The notes: generated by a model from the letters alone, not told the origin. Positions 45,897-58,382 are shown, numbered from the stretch's first letter. The stretch: 64,000 nt of DNA from Dasypus novemcinctus (GCF_030445035.2 NC_080677.1:155683169-155747168), one strand, 5' to 3'. Numbers and translations are program-made.

Positions 45897-46481
45897 TGCA
45901 CTAGTCAGTCAAAGGAGTGCTGATAAAAAATACCAGAAATTGGTTGCTTTTTATAAAGGGTATTTATTTGGGGTAGAAGCTACAGTTACCAGGCCATAAA
46001 ACTTGTTACTTCCCTCATCAGTCTTTTGCCACATGTTGGAGCAAGATGGCTGCCAACATCTACCAGCATCTGCCAGGTTCAGGCTTCCTAGGTTCCTCTC
46101 TTCTGGGGTTCATTTCTCTCTGGTCTCAGGTCCTCTGTTTTCTCCACAAGGTCGGCTGTAGACTATGAGGTGATCAGCTCTCTCTCTCTTCCTGGGGCTT
46201 CTGTCATGTCTAAGGAGCCATCTCTATTCCTCTGTGTTCTTCTCCTGTGTGTTCACTTCCCAGGCTCCAGTTCAAAATTTCAGCATCAAAACTCCAACTC
46301 TGTCCTTTGCCATGTCTTTTATCTGTGTGTCCCTACCCACCAAGGGGCGGACACTCAACACCCACTGACATGGCCCAATCAAAGCCCTAATCATAATTTA
46401 ATCATGACCAGGTATTGAACAGTTTACAAACATAATCCAATATCTATTTTTGGAATTCATGAACCATATCAAACTGCTAAA
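45897..46481 (-). mobile_element. MaLR/ERVL-like solo LTR, antisense, in L1
   Basis: Same family as 41,123-41,683: 'agtcagtcaaaggagtgctg', 'aaagggtatttatttggggt', ending 'aaccatatcaaactgct'. Flanks actac (45,892-45,896) and actag (46,482-46,486) are a one-mismatch duplication. The last bases are slightly altered from TG...CA form. Confidence 0.87.
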
Positions 46482-48414
46482 ACTAGCTTTTATATTTTAC
46501 ATAAGTAGTTATGTTTACTGGTGTTCTTTATTTATTTATTTGTTTTTAGCTTTGAGTTGTTGTCTAGTGTCCCTTCTTTTAAACTGGAAGGGACCCATTT
46601 AGGATTTCCTATAGGCCAGGTCTACTAGTGATGAACACTTTTACCTTTCAGTTATTTGGAAATGACCTAATTTTTCCTATATTTTTGGGATACAGTTTTG
46701 CCAGATATAGAATTCTTATTTGAAAGGTTGTTTGTTTTGTTTTGTTTTTTTTCTTTCAGCCCTTTACACCATCCCACTGCCTTCTGGCATCCATGATTTC
46801 TGATGAGAAATTGGCCATAAGTCTTACTGAAGACTGCTTATATGTGATGAGTTGATTCTTTCTGGCTGCTTACCAAATTCTCTTTTGCTTTTAAAAACTT
46901 TTGATTATAATGTGTCATGGTGTGGATCTCTTTGAGTATCCTACTTGGAGTTTAAGCTTCTTGGATGTGTAGATTCATCTCATTTGGGATGTGTGGGGTC
47001 ATACTTCTCAAAAATTCTTTCTGCCTCTTTCTTTCTCACCTCTTCTTCTGGGACTCCCATTATGTATATACTGGCACACTTGATGGGGTCCCACACGTGT
47101 CTTAGGCTCTGTTCATTTTCTTCCTTTCTGCTCCTTAGATTGAATTATCTAAATTGACCTATCTTCAAGTTCACTGGTTCTTTATTCTGCCTGCTCAATA
47201 CTGCTGTTTGACCCCTTTAGAGAATTTTTTTATTTTAGTTACTGTACTTTTCAGCTCCAAAATTTCTATTTAGTCACTTTTTATAAAATCTATTTTTATT
47301 GATATTCTCTATTTTATAAGACATCATTCTTCTGTTTCCTTTATTTACCCATGCCTTCATTTATCTCTTTGAATGTATTTAAGACAGTTGCTTTAAAGTT
47401 CACCTAATAAGCCCAATGCCTACTTTCTCATGGAGAGATGGACAGCTTCTGTTAATTTCTCTTTACCTATGAATGAACCATATCATCTGTTCCCTTTGTA
47501 TGCCTCATAATTTTGGCAGGAAACTTGAAAATTTGAATATTATAACGTGACAACTACAGAAATCTGATTCTTCTCCCTCACTGAGGCTTACTGCTAATGC
47601 TTTTAGTGGGTTGTCGCTGTTTGTTCAGTGACTTTTTAAACTATTTTTGTAAAGACAGTGGACTTTGTTGTTGTGGCCATTGGATTCTCTCTCCTGTTAG
47701 CTTTGTGGTCAGGTAGTTACTTGACAGAGATTTCCTTAAACACCTGAAGCAACAACAAAAAATATTCATGTAGATTGGCTGTGCATTAGACACTCCTCCA
47801 ATTCTTACCCTTGCTGTTTACAACTCTGTCATAGCTTTCACTTTCTGTTTCTGTGGAGCTTAAAAATCAACAAGAGGTGAAATTTTAAGGTTTTCTCAAG
47901 CCGTTTAGGAGCCATAGGCATGAACATGGTCTTCTAGATTCTCCAATAGACACAAGAGCTTTGCAAACCCCTTATTCCCCCATTTAGCTCCTTCCCCAGC
48001 CTCTTCCTTATGCTTTTGTCTGTCTACTGCTTGCTCTATCTTCCCTTGCTCCAGTTATCTGCCTTTAAATGCTTTAGACCAATGCTTCCCTGGAAGCTGC
48101 TCTGATCCTAAGAAATCTGTGAGGTGTGCAAAACAAAGGCAAGACCTTGAGTTGATCATTCAGGGGGCCACCAGACAGGTCAAACTACACAACCCCAATT
48201 CTTTGAGAATAAGGTCCATATTGCTCACCATGGTACCAAAAAACTGCACCAGGAATGTGGGTTGCTTTTTTTCCAGCTACGGCCAAGGTGGAGATTGAGG
48301 GGATGGTAAGTAGGTAAGTCAAAATGCCAAATAGCTTTCTTAAATAAACTTCAGCAACTTCTTTCTTCATTAAGCATTCCCCTTGTTTTTGCAAGTATTT
48401 GATTAGAACCCAAA

Positions 48415-50215
48415 TTTAAAAAAAAAAAAAAGTTGATTCTGATAGAGTTGCCAGCCTAATCTTCAGTGGAGGGATGAAGATTTGGAGTATTCTTGTAGCA
48501 GTTTGATATGGTTTATGAATTCCAAAAATAGATATTGGATTATGTTTGTAAACTGGTCTGTACCTGGGCATGATTAAATTATGATAGAGCTTTGATTGGG
48601 TCATATCAGTAGGGGGCAGGGACTCACAGATAAAACTATACAGCAGAGCACAGGAGTTAGTTGGAGTTTTGATGCTGGAATTTTGATGTGAAGCCTGGGA
48701 AACAAAAGACATAAAGAAGGAGGACACAAGGGAGTTTTGGCTGAAGCTCAGGAAGTAAGCACACATTGAAGCAGAGCAACTGAGCCCAGACAGAATCAAA
48801 CCTCAGAGAGAGAGACAGAGCTGGTCGCCTGACGGTCTACAGGTGGCCTTAGGAGAGAGCACAGCAGCTGACCCTAGAGAGAAACAGAGCCCCAGGAAGA
48901 GAGGAACCCAAGAAGTCTGAACTCTTGGCAGATGTTGGCAGCCATCTTGCCCCAACACGTAGCAATAGACTTTGCTGAGGGAAGGAACTTATGATATATG
49001 GTCTGGTAACTATAATCTTCTACCCCAAATAAATACTCTTTATAAAAGCCAACAGATTTTGGCTTTTATATTAGCACCCCTTTGGCTACTACAATTCAAT
49101 TCCACCTTTTTTGGTGACGTTACTCATGGAGAAATGATTTCTGACAAAAACACAAAATCAATTCAATGATGTTCATATACAAAACACTGAGCTTTGATCT
49201 ACACTATACCCCATACATAAAAATTGACTAAAAAATAATCATATATCTAAATTAAAACTGTAGAACAACTAGAAGAATATATATGAGAAAATCTCTGTAG
49301 CCTTGAGTTAAGCAAAGATTATTTGGATACACCATCAAAAAACAATGCATAAGGAAAAAAATGATAAATTGAACTTCATTGATATTAAAAAACCTCTGCC
49401 CTCCAAAAGACATGGTTAAAAAAAATGTGAAGATAAGTTACCAACTGTGAGGAAATATCTGAAAATTATATATTTGATGGCTTTCAAGCATACCCCCTCT
49501 CTCTTCCCTTTGTTAGGCTAACCATAACACCTTCAGAATAGCTAAATTTAAAGGGTTGTCAATAGAAAATGTTGGCAAGAATAAGGAGGAACTCATAATG
49601 AGAAAGTAAAATGGTAAAATCACTTTGGAAAACAATTTGGTAGGTTTTTAAAAATTATAAACCTATTGATCTAGTTCATTCCACTCTCAAGTATTTATCA
49701 AAGACAAAAGCAAGCATATGTTCATGCCAAGACTTGTATGTGCATGTTCACAGCAGCTTTGTTTGTAATAGCTAAAAACTGAAAACAATCCAAATGTCCC
49801 TGAACAGATGAATGGATAAAAGTTCTTAAAATAGAATACAGCTCAGCAATTAAAGGACTGAACTACTGATACACGTAACAATGTGGATAAATTTCAAAAT
49901 AAGTATACATAGTAAAAAAAGTTAGACAAGTGTACATACTGTGTGCTCCATTTATAGAATTTCTTTGTAGTATCCAAATTCTTTAGTGACACAAGCAGAT
50001 AAATGGTTGTTTCCTGGGAAATGGGTTGTGGGCAGGACACAGGCAGTGAGGAAGAGAAGGGAGAGATTATAAATACTCACAAGGAAATTTTTGAAAATGA
50101 CAGGTATATTTTCAATCTTGATTTTGGTGATGGTTTCATGATATATACATATCAAATCTTAGCAAATTGTACAGTTTAGATATAATTTTGCTTGTCAATT
50201 ATACTTCAGTTTTTA
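48415..50215 (+). mobile_element. L1 3' end, sense
   Basis: After an A-rich junction (48,417-48,431), sense L1 ORF2 C-terminal to 3' UTR text runs, split by the LTR at 48,494-49,093. Landmarks are 'tccaaaagacatggtt' (49,403), 'ttcatgccaagacttg'-type text (49,721), 'catccaaatgtccctgaaca' equivalent (49,790) and an A-rich end near 50,200. Dead. Confidence 0.75.
48494..49093 (+). mobile_element. MaLR/ERVL-like solo LTR, sense
   Basis: 600 bp, 'tgtagcagtttgatatgg' to 'tttggctactaca'. 'ccccaaataaatactcttta' (near 49,023) contains its AATAAA. Flanks are attct (48,489-48,493) and attca (49,094-49,098), 4 of 5 matching. It lies opposite in orientation to the two related LTRs at 41.1 and 45.9 kb. Confidence 0.88.
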
Positions 50216-50789
50216 AGAAAAGATTGGATAATTTCACTGGTAGCAGTTATTGATAGAGAAGAGTTCCAAGGACTGTGTTTGGAGCATTTTTGGGAAGTTC
50301 CCTAACCCTCATTCTAGAGATTCTCTTCCATTTCCTCCTGTTTTAGGCCTTTTTTTTTTCCACATCCCATGCCTTCCTCTTTTTGTATTACTCCTTCATT
50401 TTAACAGAAGATAATTTTCAGTGTAATTGTGCACAAGAGCACTTCTCTGCTCTCCAAAAGACATGGTTTTAAAAATGTGAAGATAAGTTACAAACTGTGA
50501 GGAAATATCTGAAAATTATATATTTGATAGCTAATTTGTTTGCATTTGTTTGATAGTTTGGATTGGTATAGAATTTTAGGTTAGAATTACTTTTCTCTCA
50601 GAACTTTGAAAGCATCAAACCTTGTATGTGTCATCCTGTTCTTCCATGGATGCATATGTTCACTTGTCTTTCCAAAAATATTAGAGAAACTTTTTAATCT
50701 CTGTGGCTTTCTTCCTTTTACATAGTTTCTGTGTGCTACAAATTGCTTTGTTTTGGTCCCTGTCTTTCAGGTAAGAGGCTCAGACATCT
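50216..50789. other. Mostly unrecognised; holds a duplicated L1 segment
   Basis: No gene. About 50,445-50,536 repeats almost exactly the L1 text at 49,391-49,482. The rest is AT-rich and not identified. Confidence 0.5.
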
Positions 50790-51508
50790 AGTATATTAGT
50801 TTTCTATTGCTGCTGTAACAAATTACCACAATTTAGTGGCTTAAAACAGCACAAATTTATTATTATAGTTCTGGAAGTCAGAAGTCCTAAAATCATGGTG
50901 TTGGCAGGACTGTTCCTTTAGGAGGCTTTAGGGAAGAATACATTTTCTTGCCTTTTCCAGCTTCTATAGAACACCTGCACTCCTTGGGCATGGCCCCTTC
51001 CTCCTCCTTCAAAGCCAGCAGTGTAGTAGCTTCTAGTCTATCTTCCCTCTGTTTCACCATCACATTTCCTTCCTCTCTCTGACTCTCCTGCATTCCTCTT
51101 AAAACAGGGGTTCTTAATATTTTTTGTTCCACAGGCATCTCTGCCAGTCAGGTGAAATGAATAGTACTGTAATGTGTTTATTGCATATATTTATAATTGA
51201 AGGAAATCCTAGATTTCAGTTACAGGTAAGAGAAAATAAAGATAAGTGGATTTTTTTTTCAATTCAAGCTCATGGATGCCCTGAAATCTTCCCACGGACC
51301 CCTAGGGGTCCATGGACCCCTGGTTAAGAACCCCTGTCTTATAAGGACACTTGTGATTACATTGGGCTCATCTGGATAATCCAGCCTAACTTCCCAGCTT
51401 AAGACCTTTACTTTAATCAAACCCCTTTAGCCATGTAAGGTAATAAAGTCACAGGCTTTGGGGATTAGGTCATGGACATATTTGGGGGACATTATCCAGC
51501 CTACTATA
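50790..51508 (-). mobile_element. MaLR-type (MLT1-like) LTR, antisense, carrying a hAT element
   Basis: Complement of an MLT1-like LTR: 'attagttttctattgctgct', 'aatttagtggcttaaaac' and 'agttctggaagtcagaagtc' at the 3' side; 'acttgtgattacattgggct' and 'ttggggattaggtcatggac' at the 5' side. Removing the inserted transposon at 51,105-51,336 joins the halves into one standard LTR. The 81-codon minus frame is chance. Confidence 0.85.
51105..51336. mobile_element. Non-autonomous hAT-type DNA transposon
   Basis: 232 bp with terminal inverted repeats 'caggggttcttaa' (51,105-51,117) and 'ttaagaacccctg' (51,324-51,336), perfect over 13 bp. It is flanked by 8 bp tcttaaaa (51,097-51,104) and tcttataa (51,337-51,344), the hAT signature with one mismatch. 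The inner 'ggggtccatggacccctgg' end is typical of a MER-type hAT family, whose exact name I do not give. There is no transposase. Confidence 0.9.
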
Positions 51509-51642
51509 TCTTGTAACCCTGCTGATGATACTACACAGTCAAACTTCATCCTTTACTGCCAAACCTGAATGCAGATATTTGCACTGTGTGTAAAATGAAT
51601 AAACAATGATTTAACTTTGGCAAATAAAAAGATTTTTCCATG

Positions 51643-51900
51643 TGTATTCATTTTCTATTACTGTATAACAAATTGGCACAAACTTAGTGGCTTAAAAACT
51701 TAAAACTTAATGGCTTATCTTCTCACGGTCTGTGGCTCAGGAGTCAGAGCCCGGCTTACCTGGGTCCTCTGCTCAGGATCTCACAGGCCAGGAAGCAGGG
51801 AAGTGACGTGGCTGGAAGACCAGTGCTCGGCCAGCTCCAGGAGTGAGCAAAGCCCCCGGCTGACCAGAGGTGCATCCTGGTACCCAACAGGCTCTTGAGA
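51643..51900 (-). mobile_element. MaLR-type LTR fragment, antisense
   Basis: 'tgtattcattttctattact', 'aaacttagtggcttaaaa' and 'ttctcacggtctgtggctca' mark the 3' side of an MLT1-like LTR in complement, cut off by the L1 5' region. The flanking phrase 'ggcttaaaaacttaaaactt' shows a small local duplication. Confidence 0.75.
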
Positions 51901-52255
51901 TTGGGGGAGCTTCAGGGCAAACAGGTGGGGGACTGGCAGGCAGCCACATCAAGCGGGGAGAAGTGTAGGGCGGAGGGAGATAAGGTGAGTGAACCAGGAA
52001 AAAAAAGGAAAGACACAAGTCAGTGCTGAAGTATGAGGGAGAGAGGAGGGGTGGGCTGATCAGGCAGGAAGTTACACCAGCCCGCCATGGGAAAGACAGG
52101 AACAGGGTCAGTGGAGGGGTGAGCTGACAGGTGCCTAAAAGCCCAGGAGAGAGGGGAATTGGGAGAGGCAACCTGTAACCATCAGATGCCAAACTGGCCT
52201 CAGGGAAAAGAAGGAGGGGAGAGGTGGACAATAAGCCTTCAGAAGCTCAGTCAGT

Positions 52256-52341
52256 GGGGTTGGTGTGGCTCAGTGGTTGAATGCCTGCCTCACATACACG
52301 AGGTGCTGGGTTCAATAACCTCCAACACCTCCCCCCAAAAA
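52256..52341 (+). mobile_element. Short DAS-like SINE
   Basis: 'ttggtgtggctcagtggttg' (A-box side), 'gctgggttcaataacc' (B-box side), short C/A-rich end 'ctccccccaaaaaa'. Minimal tRNA-like unit. Confidence 0.8.
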
Positions 52342-54103
52342 AGCCTAACCAGCACTGAGGGAGAGGACAGGAGATGGCCCAGGAGCTGTCAGGTGTCCAA
52401 CCATCCCTGAAGAGAAGGGGTCCAGAGAGATCCCACAGGTTGTCGGGCACCCAGCCGGCTTCCAGGGGAGGGAGAGTTGAGGGACAAGCAGAATCCTGAC
52501 AGGGAACCTGGACTGAGCTTTTTTAGTTTTTAAAATTTATTTTATATTTTTTTAGTCTTTATTATTTTTCTCTACAGCTAGGTACCTTACCTGTGGAGGG
52601 TGGGTTGTGGAGGGTGACTGGTGAGCACTGTCAGCCTCAAACAGTTGGTAGTGGCCAGAAAGGGAAGCCTGTTTTTCCACACACTCCCATTTCATTTTTT
52701 AAATTTTCCTTCTTTTTTCTCTTTTTTCTCCTTAGTGTCTGTATTTCTTTTCTATCTTTCATTTTTACCTCTTCTATTGCTTTTCTTTTGTTCCACCCTC
52801 TCTTTATTTGGTCTTCACTTTCTTCTTCTCATCTTTCCAGTCTTCTATTTTATTCTAATTGCTCCTGTTTCTTTTTTTTATTACACCATTTTTATTCTAT
52901 TCCTCTTTAGTTTCTATGATTTTTGACTGTTACTACTTTTTCCCCCCTGGCTCTTTTATGGTTCCTTTTCTCAACTTTTTAAATTCTTTTTCTTTTCTTC
53001 TTTCCTTCCTTTTCTATGGCCTTAATATTTTTTCAGGGGAACATGAACAACTATAAGGATGTAGAATAAGTGGAACCAAGTGCTAAAGAGGATCCTAAAC
53101 ACCAAACAAAATGAATTAAAACTCTAGAGTAGAAAGAGAAGTTAATGAACGGAGTAAGCCCATCAAGATAAACAGATGCCTAGACACCACCAAAAAACTA
53201 CAAGCCATACTAAGAAACAGGAAGACATGGCCCAGGCTAATGAACAAACAAACAAACAAAAAAACAGAAGGAGACACAGAATGTGGGACAACCAATCAAG
53301 GGTGTGCAAACAAATATCATGGATCAACTTAATGAAGTGAAGGAAGAGATAACAGATATTAAGAAGACACTGGGGGAACATACAGAAGAAATCATAAACA
53401 TACATAAAAAGCTAACAGATCTGATGGTGAAGAAAGGCACAATGAAAGAAACTTAAATATGATGGATGCACAAAACAGCAGATTTGCATAGGTAGAGAAA
53501 AGAATTAGTGATGACAAAGATAGAACCTCTGAAATCACACAAATAGTAGAACAGATTGATAAAAAGAAAAATATTCAGCAGGGACTAAGGGAATTGAGTG
53601 ACAACACGAAATGCACAAATACACATATTACAGGCATCCTTGAGGGAGAAGAGAAGGGAAAAGGGGGCAGAAGGAGTGTTAAGAAATAATGGCTGAAAAT
53701 TTCCCAATTATTTTGAAGGACATGGATGTACATGTCCAGGAAGTACAGCACACTCCAAATAGTATAACTTAAAAGGCCTACCCCAAGACACATACTTATC
53801 AAATTATCAAATGCTGAAGACAAAGAGAGAATTCTGAAAGCAGCAAGAGAAAAGAGATCCATCACATTATAAGGGAAGCTCGCTATGGTTAAGTGCTGAT
53901 TTCTCAATGGAAACCATGAAGGCAAGAAGGGAGTGCTATGCCGTAATTAAGGTGCTAAAAGAAAAAAAAATACTAGCTAAGAATTCTGTATCCAGCAAAG
54001 CTGGTACTCAAAAATGAGGATGAGTTCAAAATATTCACAGATAAACAGAGATTAAGAGAGTATGTCAGCAAGAGACCTGCCCTTGAAGCAGGATATACAT
54101 TCT

Positions 54104-54465
54104 GGGAAGTGGATGTGGCTCAACTGATAGAGCATCTGCCCACCATATAAGAGGTCCAGAGTTTGACCCAGGGCCTCCTGGCCTGAGTGGTGAGCTGACC
54201 CATGCACAGTGCTGCTGTGTGCAAGGGGTGCCCCCTTAAGGAGAGCCGCCCCCACGTGAAAAAACCACAGTTCATCTAGGAGTGGCGCCGCATACATGGA
54301 AAGCTGCCACAGCAAGATGACACAACAAAACAAGACACAGATTCCCAGTGCTGCTGAGAATGCAAGCAGACACAGAAGAAGACATAAGGAATGGCCATAA
54401 GAGATCAGACAATGGGGGAGGGGAGAGAAATAAATAAAAAAATAAATAAATCTTAAAAAAAAAAA
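54104..54465 (+). mobile_element. DAS-type SINE (gtggatgtggctca subtype) in L1
   Basis: Head 'agtggatgtggctcaactga', degenerate B box 'agtttgacccagggc', (aaat)n plus A12 tail. The duplication aggatata(c)(a/t)ttct lies at 54,090-54,103 and 54,466-54,479. It lies exactly where ORF1 and late ORF2 text are joined. The 205-codon antisense frame is a SINE shadow. Confidence 0.93.
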
Positions 54466-54818
54466 AGGATATACTTTCTTCTTGTATACACATGGATCAT
54501 TCTCCAGATGAGACCACTTGCTAATCCAAAGAACAAGTCTCAACAAATTTAGTAAGACTGAAATTATACAAAGCATTTCATCTGACCACAATGTAAAGAA
54601 TCTGGAAATTAGTAAGTGGCAGAGAATGAGAATAAGCACAAAGATATGGAAGTTTAACAACACAAACAATTAGTGTGTCAATGAGGAAACTGCAAAATAA
54701 ATACGTTGAAACAAATGAAAATGAGAACACAACATATCAAAACCTATGAGATGCAGCTAAAGCAGTGCTGGGAAGGAAATCTGTAGCCATAAATGCTTGT
54801 ATTAAAGAAGACAGACAG

Positions 54819-54926
54819 GAGTGGATGTGGCTCAATTGACTGAATGCCTGCTTCCAACATGGGAAGTCTCAAGTTCAGTTTCCGGTTCCTTCTAAAAACA
54901 CAAACAAAACAAAACAAAAAACAATA
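54819..54926 (+). mobile_element. Short DAS-like SINE in L1 ORF2
   Basis: 'agtggatgtggctcaattga', then 'caagttcagtttccggttcc' and an (aaaac)n tail ('acaaaacaaaacaaaaaac'). L1 text continues after it. Confidence 0.85.
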
Positions 54927-57900
54927 CCACTGATTCCACAGAAATAAAGAGTATTACAAGAGGATACTTTGAAAAATTATATGCCAACAAGATGGATGAC
55001 TTAGATGAAATGAACAAATTTCTAGAAACACACAAGCCCACATTGATGAAAGAAGAAATTGATGAACTCAACAGACCAATCACAAGTAATAAGATTTAAT
55101 TAGTCATCAAAAACCTCCCAACTAAGAAAATTCTGGACCAGACAGCTTCATGGGTGAATTCTACCAATCATTCCAGAAAGAACTAACACCAATCCTGCTT
55201 AAACTCTTCCAAAAATAGAAGTGGAGGAAACATTACCTAATTCATTCTATGATGCCAACACCTAATACCAAAGCCACACAGGAATACTACAAGATAACTA
55301 CAGACCAATCTCTGATGAACTTAAATGCTAAACTCCTCAACAAAATACTTGCTAATCATATTAAAAAATACATCAAATGAATTATACATACCATGATGAA
55401 GTGGGTTTTATCCTTGGTATGCAAGGATAATTAAACATAAGAAAATCAATCAATATAATATACCACATTAACAGATTGAAAGAAAAAAATCATACAATCA
55501 TCTCTATTGATGGAGAAAAAAGCATTTGACAAGATACAGCATCCTTTCTTGATTAAAAAAAAAAAAAAGAACAACACTTCAAAAGAAAGGAATAGAAGGA
55601 AACTTTCTCAACATGATAAAGGACATATAGGAAAAACCCACAGCTACCATAATACTCAATGGTGAAAGACCAAAGGCTTTCCCTCTAAGATCTGGAATAA
55701 GACAAGGATGCCTGCTGTTACCCCTTATCTAACATTGTGTTAGAAGTACTTGCTTGAGCACTTAGGTGAGAAAAAGAAATGAAAGGCATCCAAATTGGAA
55801 AGGAAGAGGTAAAAAATTTCACCATTTACAGATGACATGATTCTATATGTAGAAAGCCCCCAAAACCTACTACAATGCTTCTAGAGTAGATAAATGAGTT
55901 CAGTAAAGTGGCTGGATATAAGATCAATGTGCAAACATTGGTAGCACTTCTGTACATTAATAATGAACAATCTGAGGAGGAAATCAAGAAAAAAAATTCC
56001 ACTTACAAAAGCAACTAAAATATTCAAATATCTAGGAATAAACTTAACTAAAGATGTAAAAGACTTTTTTCTACAGAAAACTACACAACATTGTTAAAAA
56101 GAAATCAAAGAAGACCTAAATAAATGGAAAAAATATTCCATGTTCATGGATTAGAAGACTAAACATCATTAATATGTCTGTCCTACCCAAACTGATTCAC
56201 AGATTTAATGCAATCCCAATAAAAATTACAACAGCATTTTTTACTGAACTGGAAAAGCCAATTATGAAATTTATTTGGAAGGGCAAGGGGCCCCAAATAG
56301 CCAAAAACATACTAAAAAAGAAAAATAACATTGGAAGGATCATGCTATCTGAATTTTAAGCATATTACCAAAGCTATAGTGGTCAAAACTGCATGGTATA
56401 GGCACAAGGATAGACATACTGATTAATGGAACTTAACTGAGAGTTCTGATACAGATCCTCTCATATACAGTCAACTTATATTTGGCAAGGCCACCAAGCC
56501 CACTCAACTGGGACAGAATGGCCTCTTCAACAAATGGTGCTGGGAGAACTGGATATCCATATCCAAAGGAATGAGAGAGGATCACCATCTCATACCCTAA
56601 ACAAAATTAACTGAAGTTGGATCAAAGACCTAAATATGAGCCAAGAGCATAAAGCTCCTAGAAGGTAATGTAGGGAAGCATCCATGAGATCTTATTGTAG
56701 GAAATGGTTTCATAAACTTTACACCTAAAGCATAAGCAATAAAAGAAAAAATACATAAAAGAGACCTCCTCAAAATATAAAACTACTGTGCTTCAAAGGA
56801 GTTGATCAAGAAAAATGGAAAGGCAGCCTACTCAACACAATGGAAGAAAATATCTGGGAACCACTTTTCTGATAAGATGCTCAACATCACTATTAGGGAA
56901 ATGCAAATCAAAACTACAATGTGCTATCATCTTACATCTATTAGAGTGATGGCTATTAAAAAAAAAAAAACAGAGAACAAGTGTTGGAGGATGTAGAGGA
57001 AAGGGAATGCTCATCCGCTGCTGGTGGGAATGAAAATGGTGCAGCCAGGAACCAGTCTGGAGGTTCCTCAGAAAGCTAACTATAGAACTGCCATATGATC
57101 CAGCATTCTTACTGCTGGGTATATACCCAGAAGAATTGAAAGCAGGGACACGAACAGATATAGGCACACCAATATTCATAGCAGCATTATTCATTATCAC
57201 CAAGAGTTGGAAACAACCTAAGCATCCATCAACAGATGAATGAATAAGCAAAATGTGTTATTACATACAATGGGATATGACTCAGCTTTAAGGAGACATG
57301 GAATAAAGTATTGTCACACGCAACAACATGGATGAATCTTGAAGACCTTATGTTGAGTGAAGTAACAAATATTGTATGACCTCACTGATATGACTGATAT
57401 TAAACAGACTCACAGAGTATGGAAGAAAAGTTATCAGGAAACAGAAAGGTAGTAGTGAGCCAATGTTCAATATGGGTAGAACCTATGATAAGGTGGAAGG
57501 GGGTGGTTTGGCAGTGGAGGGGGTGATGGCAGTGCAGGAATGTTAGCAGGGTTGATGGTGCTGGAATGTGAAGGTGAGCAGTTTGGGGGGGTTGGGTTGG
57601 ACTATCCGTAGAACTGGGGGGAGGAGGACTGAAGGAACAGGTGAACTGTGGGATTTGTAGATCTGTGGTTGAAACTACAATGGTGGGAATGTTCTTTTGG
57701 CAAACATGGCAGGGGAGGGTCATTAGTGCAGGGTGCCGGTGATGGGGGAATATGTAGGAAAGTGTGCACCTGGGGTATGCTTCTATGGAGTATGAATATG
57801 TTTATCTTGTTATAGGGAGTTATCTCAGTGGGTGGAGACCCACACAATAAACAAGACTATTTAACTCCCATTCTGGGGAGTCCTGCTACGTTCTCAAATA

Positions 57901-58382
57901 GAGGGGTAAGAATTTCTTGAGTACATAGGCAGTGCCCAATAAAAGAACAGACCAGCATGTCAGGCCCTCAATATTAATGCATCTAACTATGAACCTTATT
58001 CTTGAAAAACTTTAAATTAGTGGTTACCATAGGTTCTGAAGGGAGGGAGGTGGAAGAATAGGTGGAGCATAGGGCTTTAGGATTGTTCTGCATTTTTCAA
58101 TGACGGATACAGGCTTTTATACATTTTATCAAACCCTATGAAATTGTATGTATAATGTAAACCAAATGTAAAGTAAACCATAATGTAAACCGTTGACCAT
58201 GGTTAGCAGCAATGCTTCAATATTTGTTCATCAATTTAACAAATGTATCATGCTCATGAAAGATGTTATTAATAGTGGAAAATGTGAGAGGGGGAGGAGT
58301 TCGAGTATATGGAAATCCCCAGTATTTCCAATGTGACTTTTCTGTAACCTAAAGCTTCTTTGAAAATAAAGTGAAAAAATAA

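Larger units (their letters stand above)
37605..48410 (-). mobile_element. Ancient near full-length L1, antisense, with nested insertions
   Basis: One antisense LINE-1 read right to left: 5' UTR (about 47,560-48,410), ORF1 (about 46,482-47,560), the ORF1-ORF2 spacer (45,580-45,896), ORF2 endonuclease (about 43,900-45,370) and RT (about 41,900-43,900). The ORF2 C-terminus and 3' end follow (40,963-41,900 and 37,605-38,456). Landmarks read in complement include 'gctggattcagttagatag' (43,003), 'ttggtagaattcaccaggg' (43,213) and 'tatttggttcactt'-like ORF1 text near 47,260. L1 resumes in order after each insertion, which ties the pieces to one element. All frames are destroyed. Confidence 0.82.
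51901..58377 (+). mobile_element. L1, sense, 5' UTR to 3' UTR with internal deletion
   Basis: 5' UTR-like purine-rich DNA at about 51,901-53,040. ORF1 remnants at 53,043-54,102 (coiled coil, then 'agaattctgtatccagcaaa' near 53,982). ORF2 from the late endonuclease (about 54,480) through RT (55,000-56,000) to '[15 protein letters not shown]' and 'KFIWKGK' (frame 56,174-56,359). The 3' UTR runs from about 57,390 to 'gaaaataaagtgaaaaaat' at 58,377. The ORF1-ORF2 junction and most of the endonuclease are missing. Two SINEs lie inside ORF2 and one in the 5' UTR. All frames are broken. Confidence 0.82.

Noticed and set aside
51773-52231. 152-codon minus-strand P/S-rich frame
   Set aside because: Crosses the border between a MaLR LTR and an L1 5' region; no domain.
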